Of a DNA stretch of 64,000 nt, positions 33,133 to 42,820 are shown piece by piece. Both the position numbers and the translations under genes were made by a program. Source of the stretch: Dictyobacter kobayashii (GTDB taxonomy: Bacteria; Chloroflexota; Ktedonobacteria; Ktedonobacterales; Ktedonobacteraceae); contig NZ_BIFS01000001.1 of the NCBI RefSeq assembly GCF_003967555.1, positions 4,650,001-4,714,000 of the forward strand, given 5' to 3'. The notes below the pieces were generated by a model. It was not told the DNA's origin and did no database searches. It worked only from the letters and a program-made list of their open reading frames with translations. How positions within the stretch are numbered: position 1 is the stretch's first letter; each line of letters begins with the position of its first letter.

Positions 33133-35898
33133 TTACGTGCGTGTATCTTTGCGCTTTAGGAAAATGCCGATAATGGTTGTGAGTACCACAATAATCAGGC
33201 CCAGAGCTATCCAGGAGAGTAAGAGGCGATGGAGTGCATCACTCTGGCTATAAATTGAGAAGAGGGTACTATGATAGGTAGAGTCATCGCCGAAGAGTTT
33301 GTCTCCACCCGTCGTATCCGCATGTAATCCAATCGATGAACCTAATGCTGCCATGGCCCAGCGGGTAGGAAAGATCGTGGCCATAATCTGTGTCACCCAA
33401 TCTTTCAGGGGGATAATCGCTCCTGAAAAGATGACTTGTGGGAGTAAAATAATCGGCACCAGGCTAATGGCCCGATCATTGTTGGGTGCAATGGCCGAGA
33501 TCGTTAAGCCAACCATCAAGCCGGCTATGGACGTCAGGCTGAGCGTAATATAGGTCTCCAATATGGGAGACAGAAAGATGCCTTGTTGTAATGGTTCTCC
33601 AATTTCAACGACCAGGGTCAGAATAGCGCTTTGAAAGAGGCACAGCAGGCCCAGCACGACAATTTTGGAGAACATATAGGGTATGATGCCCAGATTCACC
33701 GTCCGTTCGCGCCTATAAATTGCCGCCTCTTTTACAATTTCTCTGGCCCCATTGATACAGCCAAAGAGAACAGTGGCAAAGGCCATGATAAAAAGTACTT
33801 TTTGCGCATCAGTACCAGGACCCTGGATCAGAAAAGATTGTAGGGCCTGGGCAATGCTGCCTTTTTGCTGCACAAAAGCCTTGGCCGCGCTATCTGTACC
33901 CAGGAAATGGAGTACCTGCTGGCAATCAATTAAATCTGTATGCTGCGCCTGTGGCAGTGCCAGTGGTCCTGACGAGGTAAGAATCTGGGTTCGGCATTGG
34001 GTTAATTTGTTGGCGTCAAAGATTCCGACACCTATCTCAAAGCGTACCATGAGTACCAGCATGATCGCGATGACGGGTGCCTGTAGTAGCAGGATAAGCA
34101 GGTTCCCAACATCATTTTTGAGCAATTCCAGGTAGCGCGCTGAGAGCAATGTAAATTGCGACCAGCCTTTACCCCGCTGTTTGGAATATTGCTTTTTCTT
34201 TGGCCGTCCCTGCTCTGCCTCCGCTAACTGCTTTTGGGCTTGATGCTCATGCAATGGTTTGATGATATAGCGCTGATAGTCCTCGGAGTTGCGAAAACGT
34301 TCTTCCGCCAGTTGAGGAATATCTGGTTGGTCCCTGGTCGGTTCCAGTGCGCTATAGATCTCGCTGAAATCTGTCTTCTCAAAGAAGGTTTTGGCTTCGT
34401 TTGGAGGGCCAAAGTAAGCGAGGCGTCCACCCTGGGCTAGAAAACAGACATAATCGCAGCTATTAATATTGTTGGTGGCGTGGGTGACCAGTACGATAGT
34501 GCGTCCACGATCAGCCAGGCGGCGTAAGAGCGTCATCATTTTGCGATCCAGGCCGGGGTCCAGACCGGACGTTGGTTCATCCAAAAAGAAGACGCCTGGA
34601 TTTGCCAGTAGCTCAAGTGCAATTGAGACGCGTTTGCGCTGGCCACCGGAGAGTTTACTGACCAGCAAGTGCCGCCGATCTGTCATTTCAACATCTTCGA
34701 GCACTTCGTTGATGCGCCAGGCAATCTGTTCTTTCGTGAAATCGCCCGGCAAGCGCAGTTTCGCCGCGTAATAGAGCGCGCGCTCAACGGTCAGGTCACG
34801 ATGCACAATATCATCCTGAGGCACATACCCCAGTTGTGTATTGAAGGCGGCCAGGTTGCGATAATAATCGACCTCGTTATAGAGGACCACTCCTTCCTGA
34901 GCGGGACGCAGACCATTTAGCGCATCCATCAATGTCGACTTACCTGCCCCTGAGCCGCCTACCAGTGCGACAAATTTACGTGGCGGAATCACCAGCGAAA
35001 TATCATTGAGCAGGACGACATTGTTGTTACCTGACTTTTTCAGGTTGAGTGCCTCAATACGAATATGGTTGCTTTCGTCGTATGGGCGTAGTGCAGTCCC
35101 GGTGTACGTCAATCTATAGGGGCCGATACGAATATCATCGCCGGTTCTAAGTAACTGATGGGTGACACGCTCTCCATTTACATAGACATGATTCGTGCTA
35201 TTCTGATCAAGCAGACGGTAGCCGCCGGCGACTTTTTCTATAAGTGCATGATGGGCAGACACCTGAGGATGATTGAGCACAACCATATTATTGGGGGTGC
35301 GTCCAATCGTTAATGTTTCCTCATGCAAGACGATCTCGGACATCTCTGGCAAATCTTCGGTAGGAGCCTCTGTTCCCGTATCGTAGGCCAGTGTTACCAG
35401 TGTGCCGTGCTCATCACCAACGCGAAAAATATCGCCTGCTTGTAGTTGTTGCCGAAATGGCTGATCTCCCCTGATGTGTTGTCCCTTATACCACAATCCA
35501 TTCAACGTTTTCCCACGCAGAGGATGGGGGTGAACTAAAAACAGCTTATCCTCTTCCCGTACAATCTGAGCATGTTTGCCCGAGACAATTGGTGTATTGA
35601 TCACAATTTCATTGTCTGTGTCGCGCCCAATGTTGGTGATTCTCTGGTTGAGCGCATATACCTGGCGCTCACTATTCGTATTGCTGCTGACAAGCAAGGA
35701 TGGGACATTCGGGATCGAGAGGTGTGCCAGCAGCGTTTCACCGGGAGAATTGCTGGTGCGTAATTTTTCCGGCCATTCTGTCTTCGTGTTGATGGGTACT
35801 ATCGGCTCACTTCCAGGCTTAGCCTCCAGATACGGAGGGGTTATCGCCCCTGATGGCTGTGGCTGGCCTTGAACCGCTTCTGCGTGGGAAGGGGACAC
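33133..35898 (-). CDS. FHA-domain ABC transporter (ABCG-like), main part (split by frameshift)
   Basis: 921 residues in the printed frame. Two FHA domains come first (NIGRDTDNEIVINTPIVSGKHAQI near residue 90 and LTIGRTPNNMVVLNHPQVSAHHALI near residue 200, in pieces). Then follows an ATPase with Walker A GGSGAGKST, signature LSGGQRKR, Walker B VFFLDEPTSGLD. The end is an ABC-2 type membrane domain of about six spans. Half-transporter order matches ABCG. FHA domains bind phosphothreonine, so Ser/Thr kinase control is likely. The start here is a GTG without a ribosome site and the 35841-36248 frame runs into it. One C added to the run at 35891-35894 fuses them. Confidence 0.87.
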   Translation of the reverse strand: MSPSHAEAVQGQPQPSGAITPPYLEAKPGSEPIVPINTKTEWPEKLRTSNSPGETLLAHLSIPNVPSLLVSSNTNSERQVYALNQRITNIGRDTDNEIVINTPIVSGKHAQIVREEDKLFLVHPHPLRGKTLNGLWYKGQHIRGDQPFRQQLQAGDIFRVGDEHGTLVTLAYDTGTEAPTEDLPEMSEIVLHEETLTIGRTPNNMVVLNHPQVSAHHALIEKVAGGYRLLDQNSTNHVYVNGERVTHQLLRTGDDIRIGPYRLTYTGTALRPYDESNHIRIEALNLKKSGNNNVVLLNDISLVIPPRKFVALVGGSGAGKSTLMDALNGLRPAQEGVVLYNEVDYYRNLAAFNTQLGYVPQDDIVHRDLTVERALYYAAKLRLPGDFTKEQIAWRINEVLEDVEMTDRRHLLVSKLSGGQRKRVSIALELLANPGVFFLDEPTSGLDPGLDRKMMTLLRRLADRGRTIVLVTHATNNINSCDYVCFLAQGGRLAYFGPPNEAKTFFEKTDFSEIYSALEPTRDQPDIPQLAEERFRNSEDYQRYIIKPLHEHQAQKQLAEAEQGRPKKKQYSKQRGKGWSQFTLLSARYLELLKNDVGNLLILLLQAPVIAIMLVLMVRFEIGVGIFDANKLTQCRTQILTSSGPLALPQAQHTDLIDCQQVLHFLGTDSAAKAFVQQKGSIAQALQSFLIQGPGTDAQKVLFIMAFATVLFGCINGAREIVKEAAIYRRERTVNLGIIPYMFSKIVVLGLLCLFQSAILTLVVEIGEPLQQGIFLSPILETYITLSLTSIAGLMVGLTISAIAPNNDRAISLVPIILLPQVIFSGAIIPLKDWVTQIMATIFPTRWAMAALGSSIGLHADTTGGDKLFGDDSTYHSTLFSIYSQSDALHRLLLSWIALGLIIVVLTTIIGIFLKRKDTRT

Positions 35899-36248
35899 AG
35901 GGAGCCCGATGGCATTTCTGGATAGCGTAAAAGGAAGACAAAGCTGATTGTCGAGCTAAGTTTTACCACATCATTATGGCGCAGGCGGCTCTGTGGTACT
36001 GACTGCTCATTGATAGCCAGCAAATTCCCCTGCGAAATATTTTCAATATTCCATCCGTCCCCAAGCCAGCTCATGCGAATATGATATCTGGAAATACCTG
36101 GGTCTGGCACAATAATGTTATTTTGCTTCTCGCGACCAAGTGTAACGACTGCTCCCTGGAAAAAAAAGATGTTTCCTGTCAGGGGCCCATTTAAAAAACG
36201 TACCGCAGCCTCTGCAAAGGGCTTCTGTACTGCTTCCAACAGCATCAC
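35841..36248 (-). CDS. FHA-domain ABC transporter, N-terminal FHA domain (split by frameshift)
   Basis: A complete FHA domain: GAVVTLGREKQNNIIVPDPGISRYHIRMSW in pieces, then NGW-like and GNLLAINEQSV, VVKLSSTISFVFLL. The residues after PEMPSGSLC are out of frame. Fused to the next part the protein would have three FHA domains, about 1040 residues. AAGGAG lies only two bases from ATG 36245 but eight bases from TTG 36239, so the true start may be TTG. Confidence 0.75.
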   Translation of the reverse strand: MMLLEAVQKPFAEAAVRFLNGPLTGNIFFFQGAVVTLGREKQNNIIVPDPGISRYHIRMSWLGDGWNIENISQGNLLAINEQSVPQSRLRHNDVVKLSSTISFVFLLRYPEMPSGSLCPLPTQKRFKASHSHQGR

Positions 36249-36510
36249 TCCTTGCGCACTATACTAGCAGCAAAAATGCTGACATATACTTCAGAGTGTA
36301 TCCCATGCTTTATGAACGAGCGCACAGCTCTTATTTAGACATGAGGTTAATTCTGTTTAAATGGTTTGTTCTTTGACTGCCATCGCTACATTCTCTAAGA
36401 GTGCAAGACAAGAAAATATCTCTTCTTATCGTAACACATAAAAAGATAGGTGTAACATTCTCTACGATTTTACGACTACAATACGAGAACATTTTAGAGG
36501 AGGCCGAATA

Positions 36511-37599
36511 GTGTATGAGCCTGAGCATATACATGCTAATTCGCCGCAACATATTTTAATCGAGGAGCTTTACCAGCGCTACTGGCTATTGCTGCAGCGC
36601 TGGCAGTTGATATTTGTGGCACTGGCGGCAATCTTGCTTATCACAAGCACCTTCTGGTTCATCAGTAGTCAACTATCTTTTCACACACCAGCTTCTCAGC
36701 CAGCCAGGACCACCGATCCCGCCTGCCCGTCCTTCAATGATGCGGGTTGGATGACGATCTGCCAGCATCATTATGACCAGCCCATCAAGCAAAGTCAGAC
36801 TATCCAGCCCAGTACCCATGGCGCTTTGAAATTTACTGTTGATAGTGCCTACATTGATGGCAATCGTGCGATTATCAAATATACACATATGCCAACCATC
36901 AATGAAAAGCTCTATCTTCTTAGTGATTATCCGCAGCTCAGCACTGGCCAGGGATTGCAATTTCCAGGCATTAACGGTGGTACAGTGAAGTTAGCAGGGA
37001 CGAATGCTGATGAAAATATTATGACTTTTGAGACCGCCAACCTGACCCGGCGGAGTGGCAGCCTCTCCCTGCACTTTATCGACGAGATGTCACTTTTTAA
37101 GTATCTTACTCCAACTGCTAAACAGCCAGACGGATTAACATTATTGGAAAAACATACGGTTGCCTTCAACTTCACCATCAAGATACAGCCGGAATATAAA
37201 GTCATTGAAGTAAATCAGACGCAAGCTGTAGAGGGTAAAGGGAGTGAACAATCTAAAGGGAATCTAACCTGGCAGCGCATCATTGTGACTCCGAGCGCGA
37301 CACGCCTTATCATGTCAGGGATCAGCTTGAGAGGCAATGATATGAATGGATATGTCGAGCCCGATGGTCAAAAATGGGTGGATATGTTTCAAGTCTTCTT
37401 TGGGAAACAGCACGTGACAGATAAGCAATATGTAATGGACCAGCTATTGCAAAAGCAGCCACCTGTCTTTCAATTATTCTACTTTCAGCCGCTCTTTAAC
37501 CAGTCTGGTCAGTGGTCCTTGCACTGGGCAATTTATAGAGATAGTACAGGAAAAAAGACACAAGACGTTGGCTACACCTACAATGTTCCCATCAAGTAG
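36511..37599 (+). CDS. Membrane-anchored hypothetical protein
   Basis: 362 residues from a GTG start with GAGGAGG eight bases ahead. A short cytoplasmic lead, one membrane span (LIFVALAAILLITSTFWFI, about residues 31-50), then a large external domain with two cysteines early (CPSFNDAGWMTIC) and beta-rich repeats. The layout resembles DUF4179-type anti-sigma-associated proteins, but I cannot confirm it. It is divergent from the FHA-ABC gene across 262 bp and ends at a good terminator. Function unknown. Confidence 0.75.
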   Translation: MYEPEHIHANSPQHILIEELYQRYWLLLQRWQLIFVALAAILLITSTFWFISSQLSFHTPASQPARTTDPACPSFNDAGWMTICQHHYDQPIKQSQTIQPSTHGALKFTVDSAYIDGNRAIIKYTHMPTINEKLYLLSDYPQLSTGQGLQFPGINGGTVKLAGTNADENIMTFETANLTRRSGSLSLHFIDEMSLFKYLTPTAKQPDGLTLLEKHTVAFNFTIKIQPEYKVIEVNQTQAVEGKGSEQSKGNLTWQRIIVTPSATRLIMSGISLRGNDMNGYVEPDGQKWVDMFQVFFGKQHVTDKQYVMDQLLQKQPPVFQLFYFQPLFNQSGQWSLHWAIYRDSTGKKTQDVGYTYNVPIK

Positions 37600-37645
37600 C
37601 ACGCTTTTAAATAGCGAGCAATAGCAAAGTCCAGAAAAGAAGAGA

Positions 37646-37691
37646 AAACGAGAGGTCCCATCCCCTTAGAGCGGGATGGGACCTCTCGTTT
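37646..37691. terminator. Bidirectional terminator
   Basis: A 19-bp perfect stem (37646-37664 with 37673-37691) with an eight-base loop, A-rich before and T-rich after. It separates the membrane-anchored protein (stop 37599) from the convergent pentapeptide gene (stop 37725). Confidence 0.8.
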
Positions 37692-37724
37692 CCAACTTAA
37701 AAATAAGATCTCTTCTTTTAATGC

Positions 37725-38205
37725 TTAAGGGAGAGCCTTTACGGGCTTAGCTGGAGATGATGTGGTTGCGGTATGCACGGCATCGAATTTTGTGTTGTTA
37801 CCAATGACGGCCCGCGTCAAATTAGTACCCTGTAGATCCGCTCCCCGCAGGTCCATGTTCGTGAGATCAGCGCCTCTCATATTAGCCCGGCAGAAGTAGG
37901 TATGAGTGCCATCAACTCCATTCAAATGAGCATTGCGGAGGTTGGCATCGCTCAAATTTGCCCCGCTTATATTCGCGTGCCGTAAGTCTGAGCCTTCCAG
38001 ATCTGCTTCTCGTAAGTCTGCGTTTTCAAGATTCGCCTCGGTCAAATCAACTCCATGAAAATCAATACCACGCAGATTAGCGTTGCGCAGGTCTGCTCCA
38101 TGAAGATTTGGCTCTAACGCCTGAACATCAAAGTGTTCGCGTCGGCCATTTGTTCCAACTTTTGCTGCCAGAGGCGAGCAGATCCAGGTGTTTTTGAAGA
38201 GCCAT
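37725..38205 (-). CDS. Pentapeptide repeat protein (frameshifted near its start)
   Basis: A(D/N)LxX pentapeptides run through about 20 repeats (for example ADLREADLEGSDLRHANISG, read in part), which fold as a right-handed quadrilateral beta-helix. The usual start MALQKHLDLLASGSKSWNKW lies at ATG 38205 in another frame. Removing one C near 38150 joins it to WRREHFDVQALEPNLHGADLRNANL, the normal N-terminus of this family. The uninterrupted frame alone (37725-38045 and upstream) has no good ATG. The beta-helix has a small interruption at VDGTHTYFCRANM. Function unknown; related proteins include topoisomerase protectors, but most have no assigned role. Confidence 0.78.
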
Positions 38206-38560
38206 ATTTGTCTACTTTCTATGTTGCTTGTTCTTTTAATATACGCAGTAATAGTTTAATACTTCTAAACCTTCGAACAGGTTGTGATTGTGCACAAGCC
38301 TGGACATGCGAGAAAGCAGCATACTAACTCAGTTGCTTTCATCCTCAAGCAGGGAAAAGGTGAGAAGTAGTGAATTGTGGCACTCTCATAAAGGAGATCG
38401 GTAGTGAGCGCCATACATGAAAGAAGACAAGGTTTATGAGAGAGTCATGATACTTTTGAAGTATACATTATTTTTTAAAAAAATGCAATATATAAATAAT
38501 AATCGAATGGCTTCTATATTTTCACTATTTTTTAATCAGGGGATTGGTATGATTTTGCAT

Positions 38561-38641
38561 ACGGGCGCAGCCGCGCCCGTACTGGTTGTGTGGTGAGTGG
38601 CGGCTATCTACTCCGCAGATAGCCGCCACTCACCACACAAC
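38561..38641. repeat. Double-hairpin element, unrelated sequence, same layout
   Basis: An 8-bp GC hairpin (38561-38568 with 38573-38580) is followed four bases later by a perfect 25-bp stem (38585-38609 with 38617-38641). The order, small GC hairpin then long hairpin, is that of copies 1-3, but the sequences differ. The rest of 38206-38700 is AT-rich and shows no gene. Confidence 0.75.
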
Positions 38642-38715
38642 CCATTTGGGTACCAGAGGTGTGAAAACGTATGGGACAGTTGAGCACTAACGATGCAAAA
38701 ACGGGAAATATGCCA

Positions 38716-38952
38716 TCAGGAGCCGTATACTCTGACAGTGAAACTGGATAGGTGTTGTATATGGTCGTACAGCCAGATCGCGCCACCATCACGATTGCCG
38801 GTGGCAGGATTGAATTGACCATCATAGGCGTTGCTGCTCTGTGTATACAGATCATTCAGGCTATCTGTGTCATTAGGATTTGCCACGATTTTAGTAGCAT
38901 CTGTGTGTATCTGATTCAACTTCATCTTCACCGAGCAATAGTCCATTGGGCC
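38716..38952 (-). CDS. Possible small protein of unknown function
   Basis: About 78 residues from an ATG at 38952: MDYCSVKMKLNQIHTDATKIV then NDTDSLNDLYTQSSNAYDGQF and GAIWLYDHIQHLSSFTVRVYGS. The composition is protein-like and helical, but no ribosome site is clear. The 5' end touches the EccC-like remnant on the other strand. It may itself be a remnant. Confidence 0.3.
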   Translation of the reverse strand, partial: GPMDYCSVKMKLNQIHTDATKIVANPNDTDSLNDLYTQSSNAYDGQFNPATGNRDGGAIWLYDHIQHLSSFTVRVYGS

Positions 38953-39241
38953 CATTGGTAGATTTTCTGTTATCAGGCAAAGACATTGGCTTTCACCTTG
39001 TCCTGGCGCGTCGCGTCGGTGGTATGGGCGTGCCTCGTTTGAGCCAGCCCTGCAGCGTCTGCGCGAGATGGGGACGGCCACTTTAATCATGAGTGGTGAT
39101 CCCCAGGAGGGGCGCATCATGCATGGCTATGCTGCCTCTCAACAGCCAGCTGGCCGTGGCTCCCTGGTACAACAGAAACTCCCGCCTACCCTGGTACAGG
39201 TGGCCTATACCGAGCCTGCTTATGCGTATAACGCAGATTAA
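38940..39241 (+). pseudogene. C-terminal remnant of an EccC-like (FtsK/SpoIIIE) type VII secretion ATPase
   Basis: Reading two frames joined by one added base near 39027 gives PLGPLVDFLLSGKDIGFHLVLARRVGGMG then RASFEPALQRLREMGTATLIMSG, DPQEGRIMHGY, QQPAGRGSLVQQ and a stop at 39239-39241. DIGFHLVLARR, (F)EPxLQRLRE, LIMSG..EG and PPGRG-like QPAGRG are the conserved end of the third ATPase domain of EccC proteins. Only about 95 of more than 1000 residues remain and nothing upstream resembles the rest. This is a dead fragment of a type VII secretion locus. Confidence 0.65.
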
Positions 39242-39277
39242 AGCAGTAGCTTTTTACCTCAGAGCTTCGATTACAAT

Positions 39278-39341
39278 ATTTGAAAGATATATGCCAGCAA
39301 AGGCGGAACTATCCACCTTTGCTGGCATATATCTTTCAAAT
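39278..39341. terminator. 26-bp perfect hairpin
   Basis: Arms 39278-39303 and 39316-39341 are exact complements with a 12-base loop. It lies 36 bp after the stop of the EccC-like remnant, where that gene's terminator would be. From 39342 to 39748 I see no gene. Confidence 0.65.
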
Positions 39342-39748
39342 CAGGACGAGCTATCTAAACGAAGTAGGCATTATTTAGGCCCTCCAATGTATCTGTTATG
39401 ACCCTTCACGTTTAGAGAAGTTGATTTTTACCAGAACCCGACCTCCTAGTACTATTACCCCTCAAATAATAAAAAGCGGTTAAATTTTCTCAATGTCATA
39501 TTAGTACTTTAATATAAGTCCATGCACTCTTTGATAGAGGAGCTCTTTTATTTATGTTATGCTTCTCACAAGTCACCGGATGACAGATTGATACAGTCTG
39601 GCACATGTGTCAGAGCACAGATATTTACGACATCTGTGATTGTTATGCAGTCAACCAGATAACAGGTTGGCGGTGCATAAATTATATGGCTCTGTTTGTG
39701 ATAACAGAAAAAGTATTTGTTCTTCACACGAAGAAAGGATTGAGAAGC

Positions 39749-40588
39749 ATGAAACCAAGCTTGAAAACATCAACATATAGTCCATCGCGTCGTTCCGCCC
39801 TGAAAGGGACAATCGTCGGGGTAACTGGACTGGCGTTTGCCGGTGGTGTTGCAGGTGCAGGGGTATTGCTCACGGAGCAGCAGAACAAGGGAGCGCATGC
39901 AGCAGCCCCTAATCCGGCTACTCCGGCTGCAACAAAGCAAGCCATTGGTGCTATTCTCAACATTGCGGCGACGGCGGAAACCCTGGCAGTTGTCTTCTAC
40001 TCACAGGTCCTTTCCCACGCCGATAACCTGGGACTCAAACCAGCCACACGCGTGAATATCAAAGCCACATTGGTTGAGGAACAGCTCCACCTCCAATTTC
40101 TCAATAAGCAAGGAGCAAAGTCCATGGCCAGGACCTTCAGTTTTCCCAATGGCCGCGATACTTTTAAGAATCTTGAACTCTTCCTCAAGACGCAGCAGCT
40201 ATTAGAATCGGCTTTTGTAGCCGCGTACCTGGCGGCTGTAAAAGAGTTGGCGCAATTAGGGCGCCCGGACCTGGCTCAGATTGCTGCCCAACTGGCGGCT
40301 GTCGAGGCAGAGCACCGCGTCGTGGGACGCGTAATCGGAGCCATGTTGCCTATTGACAATGAGGCCTTCCCTCCACTCTTGCTCAAAAATGTTGCCGCAG
40401 CACCAGCCTTTCTAAAGGGAGCCGGCTTCCTTACTCCTCATAAAGACAACAGCTTCGATTTCCACGCGGTTTCCACGGTGGGAGCCGGTGTCACAATGAC
40501 GATGCCTGCTGCAATGGTTCAAGCATCGACAAATACAACTATTACAACAGCTACTCCTGTAGCGGGTGCACCGCACTTGAAATTTTAG
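39749..40588 (+). CDS. Ferritin-like domain protein with a Tat-type signal
   Basis: 279 residues from ATG 39749; the frame is open 48 codons further but MKPSLKTSTYSPSRRSALKG, with its twin-arginine motif SRRSALKG, is the likely N-terminus, with AAGGA upstream. The Tat signal is followed by a hydrophobic stretch (TIVGVTGLAFAGGVAGAGVLL). Then come ferritin-like helices with E and H ligands (AETLAVVFYSQVL; LVEEQLHLQFL; EAEHRVVGRVIGAM). These proteins are exported folded, probably with a di-iron or other metal centre; the substrate is unknown. The next gene follows by 79 bp and may be cotranscribed. Confidence 0.82.
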   Translation: MKPSLKTSTYSPSRRSALKGTIVGVTGLAFAGGVAGAGVLLTEQQNKGAHAAAPNPATPAATKQAIGAILNIAATAETLAVVFYSQVLSHADNLGLKPATRVNIKATLVEEQLHLQFLNKQGAKSMARTFSFPNGRDTFKNLELFLKTQQLLESAFVAAYLAAVKELAQLGRPDLAQIAAQLAAVEAEHRVVGRVIGAMLPIDNEAFPPLLLKNVAAAPAFLKGAGFLTPHKDNSFDFHAVSTVGAGVTMTMPAAMVQASTNTTITTATPVAGAPHLKF

Positions 40589-40667
40589 GACATTGAAGAC
40601 AAGAGATTTTGAAGGCGGCTTGTTGAACGCAAGCTGCCACCAGTCTTGAAAGAGGTTCATAACATAT

Positions 40668-42797
40668 ATGTTGACAAAACCACGTGATCCAGCAAAGATG
40701 TTAAGAAATTCCGCGCATATGCGCAGGCAACGGCGTTTTTCGCCTCTGATGCTGATTGGCCTTGCTGTAACAGCCGTTGTCATGCTGATTGGCGTCGGCG
40801 TATTTGTCATCATCCCTCGCCTGGGATCACATGCGGCCGCGCCGGTTAATATGAATTGCACCCTGATGATCCCGGCTAATCCATTAACAGCCCAGGGACT
40901 CGCGACCCCTTATCAACTCGCGGCTACTGATCCTGCACAAGGAGCCTGCCACGAAGCTAATGTCAATCAGTCCGCCTTTGTGCAGGCAGTCATTCTGGAC
41001 CCCCAGACTGGCAAGATGTCTGCTTATGAGCCACTGGTCGTCGACCAGGGTACGCAACCAGCGGTCGCCCCGGTCGTACCTCAGTTACCAGCAGGAGCAG
41101 TTGTTGGTATCTGGTTTGGCGACAACGGTACAGTCCTGACGCTGCAAAAAAATGCGCAGGCCGCCACACAAAACAATAATGCTGCGACACAAAACACGAC
41201 TGCCGCCGCGCAAAACAATAATGCGGCCGCTGCTCAGGCGCAGCAACAAACCCCTGCGCAGGCCCAAAATGCCGCACAAAAAGTTAGAATGCGTGTTGGC
41301 GGACGGGGCATGAACGCTGGAAACTGTGTGAATGGTCTCGGGAATTCGCCCTTTGGACAGTTTGGTTATTGTAATGCCGTCAACTTTTTCAGGGTTGCTA
41401 ATCAGCTGGTCGCGGCAGGAAAGATTACCATTCCCGCGCTCGGTACGGCCAAAGACGGCATGACATGTCCCTCAACCCGTGATTTCGGTATTGTCGATAT
41501 GGACCAAAGCGACAATGTGCAGACACAGTATCTTGCCACGGCCAATGGTCAGACAGCCCAGCTCAATGCGGCCAATCAGGCCCAGTTACAGGGCTCCACG
41601 ACACTTGGAAATCCCAGCGATAATGCCCTGGTCTCCAAGATTATTGATCCTGCCCTTGGTTGCACGCCATTTACCATCCCTGATCAGGTAAACCCGGCTA
41701 CCCCAACAGCCACAATGGCAACGGACGAGATGGAGGCAGCCGCTGATCAGCAAGCTCCTATCGCCTTGATCCCGTCCATGGATGATTTTGTACTTGTGAA
41801 TGGCCAACCCAACCTGAATAAGATCAATGCTTATCGTGTGGGTGTTGACCAGAATCCAGCTGCCACCCTTAACGATGCCAGCACAACCACCTATTGTCAG
41901 AATATCGTCAATGTGGCGCTACCTCGTTTGAACCTGGATATGCAGACATTCCAGAATGTGCCATCACCCGATGGCGGTGCGACAGCCAATAGTCTGTTTA
42001 CCTTCCTTGCCAATCGTTTGAATACGACGCTGGGTGCTGGAGGACTCAACTGCGTTGGTGCATTGAACATTCAGAATCCAGTCGCGCTTACCACAGATGG
42101 TAATGGTGTTGTAACAGCGGCGACCATTACGGCAAAACCACTCCCGGCGAATGGAGGAAATGGTAACGGCAATACAGGCAACGGTGCCGGAGGTGTCCAG
42201 CAGGTCGCAACAGGAGGGGCAACTATTAATCTGGATACGGCCGCCGGCAATGCACCAGTGGCATTGAATATCACCTATCCAAATCATCCCAACCAATCCA
42301 TTAATGTGAATGTGGTGACAAACAGTTGTATGGGTACGGCTATCTTTACGCAGCAAGAAAATACCGATGGCAATAGTCAAAACATGGCTAATGCTGTGAT
42401 AAACAACTTGCAGGGGGTGCAAGCCATACCTAACAACTGGTTCTTCACGGTAACTGATCCTGCCCAGAACAACATGGTGGTTGGCTGTGGTTCCGTTGCC
42501 GCGAATGGCACGACCGGGACGGCAACATTAGGTACTGTTGCCGCAGCCTGTAATACTACCACGCCAGCGGCGGGCACAACGCCAGTTGCAACACCAGTAG
42601 CGGGTGCGACACCAGCAGTGGGTACAACACCAGTCGTGGGCGCGACACCAGCAGCGGGCGCGACACCAGTCGCGGGCACAACACCAGCTAGCACTGCTTG
42701 TACGCAAGGTACAGGTAACCAGAATGCCAATGGTGGGCAGAACAATACAGGAGGCACGCAAGGAAACCAGCCGCCGAAAAGAAAACACCATTACTAA
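40668..42797 (+). CDS. Secreted or membrane-anchored low-complexity protein
   Basis: 709 residues. A basic lead (MLRNSAHMRRQRRFSP) is followed by one span (LMLIGLAVTAVVMLIGVGVFVI). The external region is rich in Asn, Gln, Ala and Thr, with poly-Asn/Gln spacers (TQNNNAATQN) and, near residues 625-675, hexapeptide repeats of the form GATPVA/GTTPAV encoded by an 18-bp minisatellite (about 42570-42690). It ends in a basic tail (PPKRKHHY). Folded parts lie between residues 200 and 560 and contain several cysteines. No family recognised. It follows the ferritin-like gene closely. A cell-surface adhesin or matrix role is speculation. Confidence 0.75.
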   Translation: MLTKPRDPAKMLRNSAHMRRQRRFSPLMLIGLAVTAVVMLIGVGVFVIIPRLGSHAAAPVNMNCTLMIPANPLTAQGLATPYQLAATDPAQGACHEANVNQSAFVQAVILDPQTGKMSAYEPLVVDQGTQPAVAPVVPQLPAGAVVGIWFGDNGTVLTLQKNAQAATQNNNAATQNTTAAAQNNNAAAAQAQQQTPAQAQNAAQKVRMRVGGRGMNAGNCVNGLGNSPFGQFGYCNAVNFFRVANQLVAAGKITIPALGTAKDGMTCPSTRDFGIVDMDQSDNVQTQYLATANGQTAQLNAANQAQLQGSTTLGNPSDNALVSKIIDPALGCTPFTIPDQVNPATPTATMATDEMEAAADQQAPIALIPSMDDFVLVNGQPNLNKINAYRVGVDQNPAATLNDASTTTYCQNIVNVALPRLNLDMQTFQNVPSPDGGATANSLFTFLANRLNTTLGAGGLNCVGALNIQNPVALTTDGNGVVTAATITAKPLPANGGNGNGNTGNGAGGVQQVATGGATINLDTAAGNAPVALNITYPNHPNQSINVNVVTNSCMGTAIFTQQENTDGNSQNMANAVINNLQGVQAIPNNWFFTVTDPAQNNMVVGCGSVAANGTTGTATLGTVAAACNTTTPAAGTTPVATPVAGATPAVGTTPVVGATPAAGATPVAGTTPASTACTQGTGNQNANGGQNNTGGTQGNQPPKRKHHY

Positions 42798-42820
42798 TCA
42801 TCACATAGTGAACCTTTTTT

